From: Serpentinimonas maccroryi
Lineage (GTDB): Bacteria > Pseudomonadota > Gammaproteobacteria > Burkholderiales > Burkholderiaceae_C
Reading direction: 5' to 3'
DNA: 64,000 nucleotides
Assembly: GCF_000828915.1 (NCBI RefSeq)
Contig: NZ_AP014569.1
Location: 62,001-126,000 of the forward strand
Shown: positions 35,302 to 45,687 of the stretch, in pieces
Layout of the letters: each line of letters begins with the position of its first letter
Position numbering within the stretch: position 1 is the stretch's first letter
Position numbers and translations under genes: made by a program
The notes under the pieces: generated by a model
What the model saw: the letters and a program-made list of their open reading frames with translations, nothing else
Told to the model about the DNA's origin: nothing
Databases searched by the model: none

Positions 35302-36618
35302 CTAGGGTGCGGTGGCGGGCGCGGGGGTGTGGGCTTTGGGGCGCTTGAGGTAATCCGAGTTGCGCACTTCGGTCCAGTACATCCAGATCAGCGACACCCA
35401 GACCACGCCAAACAGCAGCATGAAGGCGGTCGAGCGCACGCCGGTCAGGTCTTGCAGCATGCCGAACATGATCGGCAGCACGAAGCCGCCGAGCGCGCCG
35501 ATGCAGCCGACGATGCCCATGATGACGCCGATGTTGCTCGGGTAATCGTCGGCGATGTATTTGCACACCGATGCCTTGCCAAAAGCCCAGGCAATGCCGA
35601 GCACGAACATCAGCACCGTGAAGCTCCAGACGTTGTGCGCGAGCGTGAAGGTGACGGGGCCGCCTGCAGTTTGGATGGTGTAGGTGGTGGCCGGGTACGA
35701 GAGCAGGAACAAACAGACCCAGCTCACCCACATCACCCACCAGGTGGTGCGGTGGGCGCCGTAGCGGTCCGACAGCCAGCCACCGACGCCGCGCAGCACG
35801 CCGCCGGAGAGCGAAAACACCGAGGCCAGCAAGGCGGCGATGCGGATATCGAGGCCGAACTCGCCCACGTAGTACTGCACCATCCACAGCGACAGCGCGA
35901 CGTAACCACCGAGCACCACCGAGTAGTACTGGCAGTATTTCCAGACCGTGGGGTCTTTGAGCGCCTGCAGTTGCTCGCGCCAGGTGATGCGCGCATCGAC
36001 TTTGTGCTGCGGGTCGCTGTAGGTCAGGAACCAAAACAGCAAGGCCATGGCCAGCATCGACAGCGCATAGACCTGCGGCACGAAAATCCAGCCAAAAGCC
36101 ACCAGCAGGCTGGGTGCCACCAGTTTGCCCAGCCCCGCGCCCATGTTGCCGGCGCCAAACACGCCCATGGCAAAGCCCTGGTTGCGCGGCTCGAACCAGC
36201 GCGCCACGTAGGGCGTGCCGACCGAGAACGAACCACCGGCCAGGCCGACGAACAGCCCGAGCACCAAGAATTGCCAAAACTCGGTGGCGTGGCTGATGAG
36301 CCAGATCGGCACCACGGTCGAGAGCATGAGCAGGAAAAAGACGATGCGCCCGCCGAACTTGTCGGTCCACATGCCGAGCGGAATCCGGATCAGCGCGCCG
36401 GTGAGCACCGGGGTGGCGGTGAGCAGGCCGAACTCGGTCGCGCTCAGTTGCAGCTCTTGCTTGATCGGCACACCGATGACGCCAAACATCATCCAGACCA
36501 TGAAGCAGACCGTAAAGGCGAGCGTGCTCATGATCGCCACCGACAATTGCTTGCGCCTGAGGCCGGTGCCGCTGTGCGTCTGCGTCTGCGCCTGAACGTG
36601 AACTGGGCGCGGGTTCAT
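35302..36618 (-). CDS. narK1: NarK1-type nitrate MFS transporter
   Basis: 438 residues with 12 predicted membrane segments; the N-terminal 25 residues are Gln/Thr-rich and cytoplasmic. Signature-like segments are FGAGNMGAGLGKLVAP and GIAWAFGKASVCKYIADDYP. Its short loops are those of type I NarK, usually nitrate/proton symporters (family knowledge). The ATG at 36618 follows GAGGG. It is the first gene of the narK1-usp-narK-narK2-narGHJI series; 246 bp separate it from narL upstream. In that gap I see no clear FNR box, only a weak NarL-heptamer-like GGGAGTA near 36830. Confidence 0.93.
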   Translation of the reverse strand: MNPRPVHVQAQTQTHSGTGLRRKQLSVAIMSTLAFTVCFMVWMMFGVIGVPIKQELQLSATEFGLLTATPVLTGALIRIPLGMWTDKFGGRIVFFLLMLSTVVPIWLISHATEFWQFLVLGLFVGLAGGSFSVGTPYVARWFEPRNQGFAMGVFGAGNMGAGLGKLVAPSLLVAFGWIFVPQVYALSMLAMALLFWFLTYSDPQHKVDARITWREQLQALKDPTVWKYCQYYSVVLGGYVALSLWMVQYYVGEFGLDIRIAALLASVFSLSGGVLRGVGGWLSDRYGAHRTTWWVMWVSWVCLFLLSYPATTYTIQTAGGPVTFTLAHNVWSFTVLMFVLGIAWAFGKASVCKYIADDYPSNIGVIMGIVGCIGALGGFVLPIMFGMLQDLTGVRSTAFMLLFGVVWVSLIWMYWTEVRNSDYLKRPKAHTPAPATAP

Positions 36619-36864
36619 GGGGTGGCCCTCGTGCGGGGTGGGTGGGTGGGCATGGTTTGGGCTCCGTTGGGCTGGGGAGCGGGCACGGGTGGCTGCTTGC
36701 CTAGGATGCAGCGTTGAGTGGGCCCGCAACCCGCACTGTGTCCGCTGCCGCCCGCTTTGCCCATCCTGCTCAATGATGTCGGGCGCCCCTGCCGCATGGC
36801 CGACCCCGGGGCATGCCTACCCTGGCCGTTGGGAGTAGATCGGGTGCAGGAGCAGGGCGCAGCG

Positions 36865-37599
36865 CTAGCTCAGCCCGCGCTCGCTGGCATAGACGGCGGC
36901 GTGGACGCGGTTGCTCAGGTTGAGCTTGCGCAAAATGTGCTGGACGTGGATTTTGACCGTGGTCTCGGCGATGCCCAGCGCGCGCGCGATGTGCTTGTTG
37001 CTGTCGCCCTTGGCGATGAGCTTTAGGATTTCGCTTTCGCGCGGCGACAGGGTGTGGATCGGGTCTTTGGGGTTGAGCGCGTGCAGCGCTTGGCTGCGCG
37101 CCGCCGCCGGCGCGGAGTCAGCGGCCGGGTTGGCTGGAGCAGCGGATGGGGTGTCGGGGGGGTGGCGCAAAAGCCCGACCAGTTTGCCCATCATCTCGGG
37201 GCTGATGACCGAGTCGCCGTCCCAGACGCGCTGGATCGAGTCGCACAGGGCGTCGGTGTTGATGGTCTTGACCAAGTAGCCGTCGGCACCGGCGCGCAGC
37301 CCGGCGGCCAGGTCTTCGACGTTTTCGCTCACCGTCAGCATGAGCACGCGCACGCCCGGCTGGGCGCGCTTGAGGTCGGCAATGGCCTGCACCCCGAGCA
37401 CACCCGGCATGTGGTTGTCGAGCAAGACCAGATCGGGGCGCTGCTGGCCCAGCACCTGCAGGGCTTGCGAGGCGTCGGCGGCCTCGCCCACGACTTCAAA
37501 GCGCGCATCCTGCGCCAGCAGCGCGATCAGGCCGCGTCTAAACAGGTTGTGGTCATCGACCACCAGCAGGCGGATGGGCGGGGTGGGGGCTGGGTTCAT
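36865..37599 (-). CDS. narL: Nitrate response regulator NarL
   Basis: 244 residues. The receiver domain (about 9-125) has VVDDHNLFRRGL, phospho-acceptor Asp at about 61 in LVLLDNHMPGV, and YLVKT with the conserved Lys. A Pro/Ala linker leads to a LuxR-type helix-turn-helix (LSPRESEILKLIAKGDSNKHIARALGIAETTVKIHV in pieces; about 180-240). Its start overlaps the narX stop by 4 bp. It should bind nitrate-responsive promoters, including those of the nar genes downstream on the same strand. Confidence 0.95.
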   Translation of the reverse strand: MNPAPTPPIRLLVVDDHNLFRRGLIALLAQDARFEVVGEAADASQALQVLGQQRPDLVLLDNHMPGVLGVQAIADLKRAQPGVRVLMLTVSENVEDLAAGLRAGADGYLVKTINTDALCDSIQRVWDGDSVISPEMMGKLVGLLRHPPDTPSAAPANPAADSAPAAARSQALHALNPKDPIHTLSPRESEILKLIAKGDSNKHIARALGIAETTVKIHVQHILRKLNLSNRVHAAVYASERGLS

Positions 37600-39482
37600 G
37601 CGGCGTTGCTTTGAGTGGCGGTTGGGAGTTCGAGGCAGACTTCGGTGCCGTGCGCCGGGCGCGATTCGATCTGCACCCGGGCGCCGATGCGCTCGGCGCG
37701 TTCGCGCATGATATGCAAACCGACGTGGGTGTCGTCGGCAGCGGGTGGCTTGGGCTCGAAGCCGCAGCCGTCGTCGCGCACCTTGAAGCGCCACACTGGG
37801 CCGCGTTCGACGCTGAGCCAGACCCGGTTGGCGTGGGCGTGCTTGCGCACGTTCGACAAGGCTTCCTGCAGCACATGCAGCACCTGCAGCTGCACGTCGG
37901 AGGGCAGCTCGATCGCCTGGCCCTGCAGCTCGAGCTCGGTTTTGATGCCGCTTTGGTGCTCGAACTTGCTCAGGGTGGCGCGCAGGGCCTGCGCCATGTC
38001 GTCGCTGTTGGTGCGGGTGCGAAAGTGCACCAGCAGTTCGCGCACGTCGCTGGTGCTCTCGCGCACGCCGGCGTCGATTTCCTCCAGTGCCTGCTGCACC
38101 AGCTGCGTGTCGGCGCGCTGCAAGGCCTGGCGCAGCAACGTGACCTGGATCTTGAGGAAAGCCAGCGACTGGGCGATCGAGTCGTGCAGTTCGCGCGCCA
38201 GCAGGGTGCGCTCCTCGCTCACCGCAGCTTCGCGCAGCAGGGCGGTGTTGCGCAGGTGTTCGAGGGCGGCGGCCAGTTGGCTGGCTAAGGCTTCGTAGAG
38301 CGCGCGGTCGGCCTCGGTCAGGGTGGCCGGGTGGCGAAAGAACAGGTCGATCTCGCCCAGCAAACGCTCCTGGACCCGAATCGGTACCGTGATCAGGCTG
38401 ACAAAGCCGGCCTTGGCGCAGTTGCCCAAGCGCGCGTCGGTGGCGCTGACGATGGGTATCACGCGTGTGCGCGCCTGCTCGGGCAACTGGCCGCAGGCGC
38501 AGGCGCCGGCCTCGATGCAGTGTTCGCCCTCGACCAGTTCGGGCGGCAGGGCCTCGCTGCCCAGCATCAGGTAGCGCTGGTTGGCCGGGTCGGTCCAGCG
38601 CAGGGCCAGGCCATCGGCCTGGCTGAAGGCGCGCACGCGCTGGGCAAATCCGCGCGTGATTTCGTCCATCGAGCGGGCGTCGATCAGAAAGCTGCTGACT
38701 TCGTACAACACGCGCAGGCGCTCGCGCTCGGCGCGCAGGTCGCGCGTCTTGTTTTCGACCCGGCGCTCCAGCCCTTGGTAGAGCTCGCCCAAGGTCTGGG
38801 TCATGTGGTTGAAGCCGGCGGCGAGCTGGTTGAACTCGTCGTGCGCCTCGGGCGGAATGCGCGCGCCGAACTCGCCCGCTTGCACCCGGTTCTGGGCCTC
38901 GATCAGGCGGCGCACGGGGAAGGCGACGTACAAATGACCCATGTAGAGCGCCAAGATCGCCCCAGCGACCGCCAGCGCCATCATCACGAACTGAAACAGG
39001 GTCAAGAGGGCGCCAAAGCGCACCAATACGCGTTCGATCGCCAGCACCAACAGGTCCACCTCATCGACGAAGGCATCGACCTCGGTGACCAATTGCCCAT
39101 GGCCGAGCGCTGGGCCGTATGCGCCCGATAGCACCGGACGCAGCTGCAGCCAAGAGGTCTGCAAGGCTTCAAACTTGGCCCGGGTGGCGGCGTTCCAAGG
39201 CACGAGCAGGGGGCGTTGCGGGTCGCCCCGGCGCAGCAAATCCAAGCTGTGCTCGAACTCCTGCACCAGCACGGCGCGCGCCTGCAGGTCGTGCTGCGCC
39301 AGTTCGGCGCTCAGCAGGCGCCAGGCTTGCATGCGCAAGCGCCCGGCTTCGTTCACGGCGGCGGCGCCGCCGTCGAGCTTGCGCGTGACCCACATGGTGG
39401 AGGCGATGGAGACCAGCGCCAAACCCAGCAGCGCCAAGCCCAGCACCAAAAACTGGGTCGAAAGTCGGCGTTTGGGCATCAT
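37596..39482 (-). CDS. narX: Nitrate/nitrite sensor histidine kinase NarX
   Basis: 628 residues. A first membrane segment (about 10-30) leads to a periplasmic domain with the P-box-like VNEAGRLRMQAWRL (43-56) that binds nitrate in NarX. A second membrane segment is followed by a HAMP domain (RRLIEAQNRVQAGEFGARIPP) and a GAF-like central module with a cysteine cluster (CIEAGACACGQ and a later CAKAG). The HisKA_3 H-box ARELHDSIAQSLAF has the His at about 433, followed by N and G boxes (EALSNVRKHAHANRVW, DDGCGF). The start is ATG 39482 (MMPKRR). The divergent nnrS gene is 176 bp away. Confidence 0.95.
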   Translation of the reverse strand: MMPKRRLSTQFLVLGLALLGLALVSIASTMWVTRKLDGGAAAVNEAGRLRMQAWRLLSAELAQHDLQARAVLVQEFEHSLDLLRRGDPQRPLLVPWNAATRAKFEALQTSWLQLRPVLSGAYGPALGHGQLVTEVDAFVDEVDLLVLAIERVLVRFGALLTLFQFVMMALAVAGAILALYMGHLYVAFPVRRLIEAQNRVQAGEFGARIPPEAHDEFNQLAAGFNHMTQTLGELYQGLERRVENKTRDLRAERERLRVLYEVSSFLIDARSMDEITRGFAQRVRAFSQADGLALRWTDPANQRYLMLGSEALPPELVEGEHCIEAGACACGQLPEQARTRVIPIVSATDARLGNCAKAGFVSLITVPIRVQERLLGEIDLFFRHPATLTEADRALYEALASQLAAALEHLRNTALLREAAVSEERTLLARELHDSIAQSLAFLKIQVTLLRQALQRADTQLVQQALEEIDAGVRESTSDVRELLVHFRTRTNSDDMAQALRATLSKFEHQSGIKTELELQGQAIELPSDVQLQVLHVLQEALSNVRKHAHANRVWLSVERGPVWRFKVRDDGCGFEPKPPAADDTHVGLHIMRERAERIGARVQIESRPAHGTEVCLELPTATQSNAA

Positions 39483-39529
39483 AGGGGCGTACTCGGGGGC
39501 TATTGTCGCCGCTGGGGCCGCCCTGGGTT

Positions 39530-39547
39530 CTAGTTCCAAAGAACTAG
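39530..39547. promoter_or_regulatory. Perfect 18 bp palindrome between narX and nnrS
   Basis: CTAGTTC, four bases CAAA, GAACTAG: seven-base perfect arms in the 176 bp divergent gap, 48 bp before the narX ATG and 112 bp before the nnrS ATG. It does not match NarL heptamers, FNR/DNR boxes or the NsrR consensus as I know them. An unknown dimeric regulator is plausible. Confidence 0.5.
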
Positions 39548-39658
39548 GGCGCAACCCGCAGCATCCTCCTCTTGCACGGCACAGGCCCGGCCGCAGAAGG
39601 ATGGCGCCGTGTCGGTCTGGGTGCCATGATGGCGCGTGATGTGCATCGATTATTTGCC

Positions 39659-40939
39659 ATGAACGCGCCGCCCCCACCTGCTGCTGCGCCAGCGCGCTGG
39701 AGTTGGCGCGCCCTGTACTGGGCGCCGCACCGGCTGGCCTTTGCGCTGGCGTGCGTGCTGCTGATTTTGTCGAGCCTGTGGTGGCTCAACGTGCAGCTGG
39801 TGCGCAGCGCCTGGCTGCCCGAGGCGCTGGTGTGGCCGCTGGTCTGGTACCCGAGTCTGGTTCATGGCGCGGTCATGACCTATGGCTTCGTGCCGCTGTT
39901 TTTTCTGGGGTTTTTGTACACCGCCGGGCCGCGCTGGCTCGGCATCGAGGGGCCGACGGCGCGCCAGATCGCGCCCGGGCTGTGGCTGCAGGGGTTGGGG
40001 TGGTGCCTGTGGCTGCTGGGAGCGCAATTGGGCGGCACGGTTGCCTTGGTTGGGGGTGCCCTAGCGTGGCTGGGGCTGTGCGCGGGCCTGTGGCATTTGC
40101 TCGCCATGCTGCGCCAAAGCCGGGTGGCCGATCAGGTGCACGCGCGCCTGATCGCTGGCGCTTGGGGCCTAGGGCTGCTGTGCTTGGCCGGTATGTTGCT
40201 GGCGCTGGCTTGGGACCAGCCCTCGCTGGCGCGGGCGTGGCTGACCAGTGGCTTGTGGGGCTTTGTGGTGGTGGTCTATGTGACGGTGGCGCACCGCATG
40301 ATCCCGTTCTTCACCTCCAGCGCCTTGCCCATGATCAGCATCTGGCGCCCGCTCTGGGTGCTGCTGTTTTTGCTGCTGGCGATCGCGCTGCGCCTGCTCA
40401 TGGTCTGGGTCGAGTGGCTGGAATGGGAGCTGCGCCTGTGGGCGGCGCTGGGCAGCTTTTGGTTGTTGGTCTCGGGCATGGTGCTGCTGGGGCTGGCCTT
40501 TGTCTGGGGGTTGGTGCAGAGCCTGCGCATTCGGTTGCTGGCGATGCTGCACATCGGTTTTTTGTGGCTCGGGCTGGCGTTTTTGATCGATTCGATCGGC
40601 CACTTCTGGATGCTGCTCTCGGGCGATGCGCCTTGGACGCTGGGGGCCATGCACGCCATCACCATGGGTTTCATGGGTTCGCTGTTGCTGGCGATGGTGA
40701 CCCGGGTCTCGTGCGGGCACAGCGGGCGCTTGCTGGTGGCCGACCGGCTGGTGTGGAGCCTGTTTTGGTTGCTGCAGCTGGCCACGGTGCTGCGGGTGGT
40801 GTCGGACTTGGTCGATCTGCGCTACCTGCTGGGCCTGACGCTGGCCGCCGCGCTGCTCTGGACGCTGGCACTGCTGCCGTGGGCGCTGCGCATGCTGCGC
40901 TGGTACGGCTTGCCGCGCATCGATGGTCGGCCGGGCTGA
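39659..40939 (+). CDS. nnrS: NnrS-family heme-copper-type membrane protein
   Basis: 426 residues, about 12 membrane segments. NnrS-type residues include LVWYPSLVHGAVMTYGFVPLFFLGFLYTAGPRWLG (in pieces), AHRMIPFFTSSALP, HIGFLWLGLAF and MHAITMGFMGSLLLAMVTRVSCGHSGR with several conserved histidines. NnrS is linked to denitrification and nitric oxide stress. The ATG at 39659 gives the family-like start; ATG at 39626 or 39629 would add eleven or so residues. It faces away from narX and converges with fdsD. No nitrite or nitric oxide reductase is in the window. Confidence 0.9.
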   Translation: MNAPPPPAAAPARWSWRALYWAPHRLAFALACVLLILSSLWWLNVQLVRSAWLPEALVWPLVWYPSLVHGAVMTYGFVPLFFLGFLYTAGPRWLGIEGPTARQIAPGLWLQGLGWCLWLLGAQLGGTVALVGGALAWLGLCAGLWHLLAMLRQSRVADQVHARLIAGAWGLGLLCLAGMLLALAWDQPSLARAWLTSGLWGFVVVVYVTVAHRMIPFFTSSALPMISIWRPLWVLLFLLLAIALRLLMVWVEWLEWELRLWAALGSFWLLVSGMVLLGLAFVWGLVQSLRIRLLAMLHIGFLWLGLAFLIDSIGHFWMLLSGDAPWTLGAMHAITMGFMGSLLLAMVTRVSCGHSGRLLVADRLVWSLFWLLQLATVLRVVSDLVDLRYLLGLTLAAALLWTLALLPWALRMLRWYGLPRIDGRPG

Positions 40940-40976
40940 GGGGCAGCATGGCTCACGCCCGCCCCCCGCACCAGCC

Positions 40977-41279
40977 TCAAGCCTTGGGCGGCCCGTAGTA
41001 GCTTTTTTTTGCCGCAGCCTCGTCTTGCAGCAGGCGCGCGCCGGCCACCACTTGGGGCGCTAGGCCGTGGGCGCCGGCTTCGATGTGCGCCAGCAGCGCC
41101 GCGCGCATGCGCGGCTCCCAGTAGCTACGCAGGTGGTTGCGCACGCCCTCGGCGGCGCGCTCGGGCGGGTAGGGGGCAAAGAAATCGCCGATCTGCCCGG
41201 CCATGGTCAGCAGGCGCTCGAGCTCCATCACGGCCGGCTCGGCGCTGGGTGGGGCGTGGAGGTGCGCGGGGCTGCTCAT
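40977..41279 (-). CDS. fdsD: Formate dehydrogenase delta subunit
   Basis: 100-residue protein with ERLLTMAGQIGDFFAPYPPERAAEGVRNHLRSYWEPRMRAAL in the conserved central part (given in overlapping pieces), as in FdsD of the soluble NAD-linked formate dehydrogenase. FdsD is needed for an active complex, probably in assembly. Its start overlaps the fdsA stop (ATGA). The end is 37 bp from the convergent nnrS stop. I see no clear terminator between them. Confidence 0.92.
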   Translation of the reverse strand: MSSPAHLHAPPSAEPAVMELERLLTMAGQIGDFFAPYPPERAAEGVRNHLRSYWEPRMRAALLAHIEAGAHGLAPQVVAGARLLQDEAAAKKSYYGPPKA

Positions 41280-43426
41280 GCCAGCACCTCGCTGGCTTGG
41301 GTGCTGGCAGCGCTCACGCCCGCCGGCGCGGCGACGCGCAGCACCTCGACCGCCGTGACCTTGTACTCGGGGCAGTTGGTGGCCCAGTCGGAGCGGTCTG
41401 AGGTGAGCGCGTTGACGCGCGACTCGGCGTGGTGGAAGGTGGTATAGACCACGCCCGGGTTGACGCGCTGCGAATACACCGCCTTGAGCTGCGTGCTGCC
41501 AAAGCGGCTGCTCACTTGCACCTGCTCGCCGTCGCGGATGCCGCGCGCGATGGCGTCGGCGGCGCTGATTTCGAGCACGTCTTCGGGGTGCCATTGGCTG
41601 TTGGCGCTGCGCCGGGTCTGGGTGCCGGCGTTGTATTGCGTGAGGATGCGGCCGGTGGTGAGCAGCAGCGGGTAGCGCTCGCTGCTGCGCTCGGTGGTGG
41701 GCACGTAGCCGGTGAGCATGAAGGTGCCCAAGCCGTTGGCGCGCGGGAAGCGCTCGAGGTGCAGCACCTCGGTGCCCTCGGGCGCCTTGGCATCGACCGG
41801 CCACTGCGCCGAGCCGACGCGCTCGAGCAGCTCGAACGACAGGCCGCTGTAGGCGGGGGTGAGGCTTGCCAGCTCCAGCAGCACCTCGCCGGCGTCGCGG
41901 TACTGGGTGGCGTAGCCCATGGCGTTCATCAGCCGCACCACGACCTCCCAGTCTTGCAGGCCGGCCAGCGGCGGCACCACCTGGCGCACCCGACTGACGC
42001 GGCGCTCGGCGTTGGTGAAGGTGCCGTCTTTTTCGAGCGCGGAGCTGCCCGGCAGCAGCACGTGCGCGTACTTTGAGGTTTCGTTGCGGTACAGGTCTTG
42101 CAGCACCACAAACTCCATGTTGCGCATGGCGGCGATGACGTGGTTCTGGTTCGGGTCGCTCTGCACCGGGTCTTCGCCCATGATGAACATGCCGCGAAAG
42201 TCGCCGCCCACGGCGGCGTCAAACATATTGGGCAGGCGCAGACCCGGCTCGGGGTCTAGGGCCACGCCCCAACCGGCTTCGAAGCTGGCGCGCACCTCGG
42301 GGTCGGAGACGAAGCGATAGCCCGAATAGACGTGTGGCCAGCTGCCCAAGCAGCTGCCGCCCTGCACGTTGCCCTGCCCGCGCAAGGGGTTGACGCCCAC
42401 GCCTTCGCGGCCCAGCATGCCGCAGGCCAGCGCCAGGTTGCCCAAGCACATGACGCCGGTCGAGCCTTGCGAATGCTCGGTCACGCCCAGGCCGTAGTAG
42501 ATGGCCGAGTTGGGGCCGGCGGCATAGCGCCGCGCCAGCGTGCGGATGGCCTCGGGGTCGAGCCCGGCCTCGGGGCCGGCGACTTCGGGGGCGTAGCGCG
42601 GGTCGGATACCAGCGCCTGCCAGCGCTCGAACTCGGGCCACTCGCAGCGCTCGCGCACAAAGGCTTCGCGGTACAGGCCTTCGGTCACGATCACGTGCGC
42701 CACGCTGTTGAGCACAAGCACATTGGTGCCCGGGCGCAGCGCCAGATGCACCGTGGCCTGGCAGTGCGGCGACGACACGGTTTCGGTGCGCCGCGGGTCG
42801 ATCACCAGCAGCGTGGCGCCTTGGCGCACGCGGCGCTTGAGCAGCGAGCCAAACACCGGGTGCCCCTCGGTGGGGTTGGCTCCCACCACCAAAATCACGT
42901 CGGCTTGCAAGATCGAGTCGAAATGCTGGCTGGCCGCGCCCGCGCCGATGGTGGCCGAGAGGCCAAACTGGGTCGGGGAGTGGCAGATGCGCGCGCAGTT
43001 GTCGATGTTGTTGTTGCCAAACACGGCCCGCGCCAGTTTTTGCGTCAGGTAGATTTCTTCGTTGGTGCAGCGCGAGCTCGAGACCGCGCCGATCGAGCGC
43101 ACACCGTGGCGCTGCTGCACCCCGCGCAGGCCGGCGGCGGCAAAGGCGATGGCCTCGTCCCACGAGGCTTCGCGCCAAGGTTCGTCGATCGAATCGCGGA
43201 TGAGCGGCGTGCGCACCCGGTCCGGGTCGTTGTAGTAGTTGTAGGCAAAGCGGCCTTTGACGCAGCTGTGGCCGTGGTTCGATTTGCCCTCTTTCCAAGG
43301 CAGCATGCGCACGATGCGGCCGGCTCGGGTTTGCGCCTCGAGGGCGCAGCCCACGCCGCAGTAGGCGCAGACGGTGACGACGCTGCGTTCAGGTTGCAGT
43401 GGCAGTGGCATGATCGTTGGCTCCAT
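41276..43426 (-). CDS. fdsA: Formate dehydrogenase alpha subunit, catalytic (molybdopterin) part
   Basis: About 716 residues. It starts where normal FdsA reaches its 4Fe-4S and molybdopterin region: TVCAYCGVGCALEAQ and HGHSCVKGRF supply the four cluster cysteines. The active-site loop ICHSPTQFGLSATIG, with Cys as molybdenum ligand, comes next, then the MGD-binding domains to a normal FdsA end. The N-terminal ferredoxin-like domain is on a separate upstream frame (43389-44123), overlapping by 38 bp in the +1 frame. Possible starts are ATG 43426 and ATG 43411, the latter with a GGAG at nine bases. It oxidises formate to CO2, feeding electrons through FdsA-N and FdsB to NAD+. The split may be natural, a mutation, or a sequencing slip at an A6 run (43441-43436). 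Confidence 0.9.
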   Translation of the reverse strand: MEPTIMPLPLQPERSVVTVCAYCGVGCALEAQTRAGRIVRMLPWKEGKSNHGHSCVKGRFAYNYYNDPDRVRTPLIRDSIDEPWREASWDEAIAFAAAGLRGVQQRHGVRSIGAVSSSRCTNEEIYLTQKLARAVFGNNNIDNCARICHSPTQFGLSATIGAGAASQHFDSILQADVILVVGANPTEGHPVFGSLLKRRVRQGATLLVIDPRRTETVSSPHCQATVHLALRPGTNVLVLNSVAHVIVTEGLYREAFVRERCEWPEFERWQALVSDPRYAPEVAGPEAGLDPEAIRTLARRYAAGPNSAIYYGLGVTEHSQGSTGVMCLGNLALACGMLGREGVGVNPLRGQGNVQGGSCLGSWPHVYSGYRFVSDPEVRASFEAGWGVALDPEPGLRLPNMFDAAVGGDFRGMFIMGEDPVQSDPNQNHVIAAMRNMEFVVLQDLYRNETSKYAHVLLPGSSALEKDGTFTNAERRVSRVRQVVPPLAGLQDWEVVVRLMNAMGYATQYRDAGEVLLELASLTPAYSGLSFELLERVGSAQWPVDAKAPEGTEVLHLERFPRANGLGTFMLTGYVPTTERSSERYPLLLTTGRILTQYNAGTQTRRSANSQWHPEDVLEISAADAIARGIRDGEQVQVSSRFGSTQLKAVYSQRVNPGVVYTTFHHAESRVNALTSDRSDWATNCPEYKVTAVEVLRVAAPAGVSAASTQASEVLA

Positions 43427-44112
43427 CAAAAAGGCTTTTTTCAACTAGGGCTTGGCTCGGGCAGCTCTGCACACAGGCACCGCAGCTGACGCAGTCGGAT
43501 TCGAAAAAGGGCTGGTTCTGCCCGGCCACGACTTGGGTGTCGAAGCCGCGCCCTTGCAGGGCCAGGGCAAAGGTGCCCTGGATTTCTTCGCAAGCGCGCA
43601 CGCAGCGGCTGCAGACAATGCACTTGGCCGGGTCGAACAAAAAGTAGGGGTTGGACTGATCGACTGGCGCCCCGGCGTGGCTGGCCCCGTTGTGGCCGTA
43701 GGGGTGGCTGCGCACACCCACTTGCTCTAGGGTTTGGTGGAATTCGCTCCAGCCGCCCGCGATTTCGTCGGCCGGAAAGTCGGACAGGTACAGCTCCAGC
43801 ACACCGCGGCGCAGCGCCTGCAGCCGCGGCGTGGCGGTGCGCACCACCATGCCCGCTTCCACCGGGGTGGTGCAGCTGGCCGGGTAGCCGCGCTTGCCCT
43901 CGATCTCCACCAAGCAGACGCGGCAGCTGCCAAAGGGCTCGAGCGTGTCGCAGGCGCACAGCTTGGGCACCTGCGAGCCGGCCTCGGTGGCCGCCAGCAG
44001 CACCGAGCTGCCCGCAGGCACCGTGACCGCCACGCCATCGATCTCTAGGGCCACCGGGGCGCCGTCGCGCGGTGGTGTGCCGTAGTCGGTATCGGCTTTG
44101 AGCCGGCGCAGT

Positions 44113-44123
<11 letters not shown>
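43389..44123 (-). CDS. fdsA: Formate dehydrogenase alpha subunit, N-terminal Fe-S part
   Basis: 244 residues corresponding to the first quarter of FdsA: a 2Fe-2S ferredoxin domain with CACDTLEPFGSCRVCLVEI and a later Cys in YPASCTTPVEAG, a His-cysteine motif region (FHQTLEQVG), then two 4Fe-4S groups CIVCSRCVRACEEIQGT and CVSCGACVQSCPSQAL. It stops at a TGA right after a run of alternating Ala/Thr codons, where usual FdsA would pass into ERSVVT and the molybdopterin domain. It overlaps fdsB upstream by 11 bp. If the split is real, this is a separate electron-transfer subunit resembling HoxU or NuoG-N. Confidence 0.88.

Positions 44124-45683
<1,560 letters not shown>

Positions 45684-45687
<4 letters not shown>

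Noticed and set aside
36619-36864. FNR or NarL sites before narK1
   Set aside because: I found no TTGAT-N4-ATCAA box. A single GGGAGTA resembles a NarL heptamer at six of seven positions, which is too weak to call.
43430-43445. Programmed -1 frameshift joining the two FdsA frames
   Set aside because: The downstream frame is +1 relative to the upstream one, so a -1 slip at the A6 run leads to an early stop. Reinitiation or a base error explains it better.
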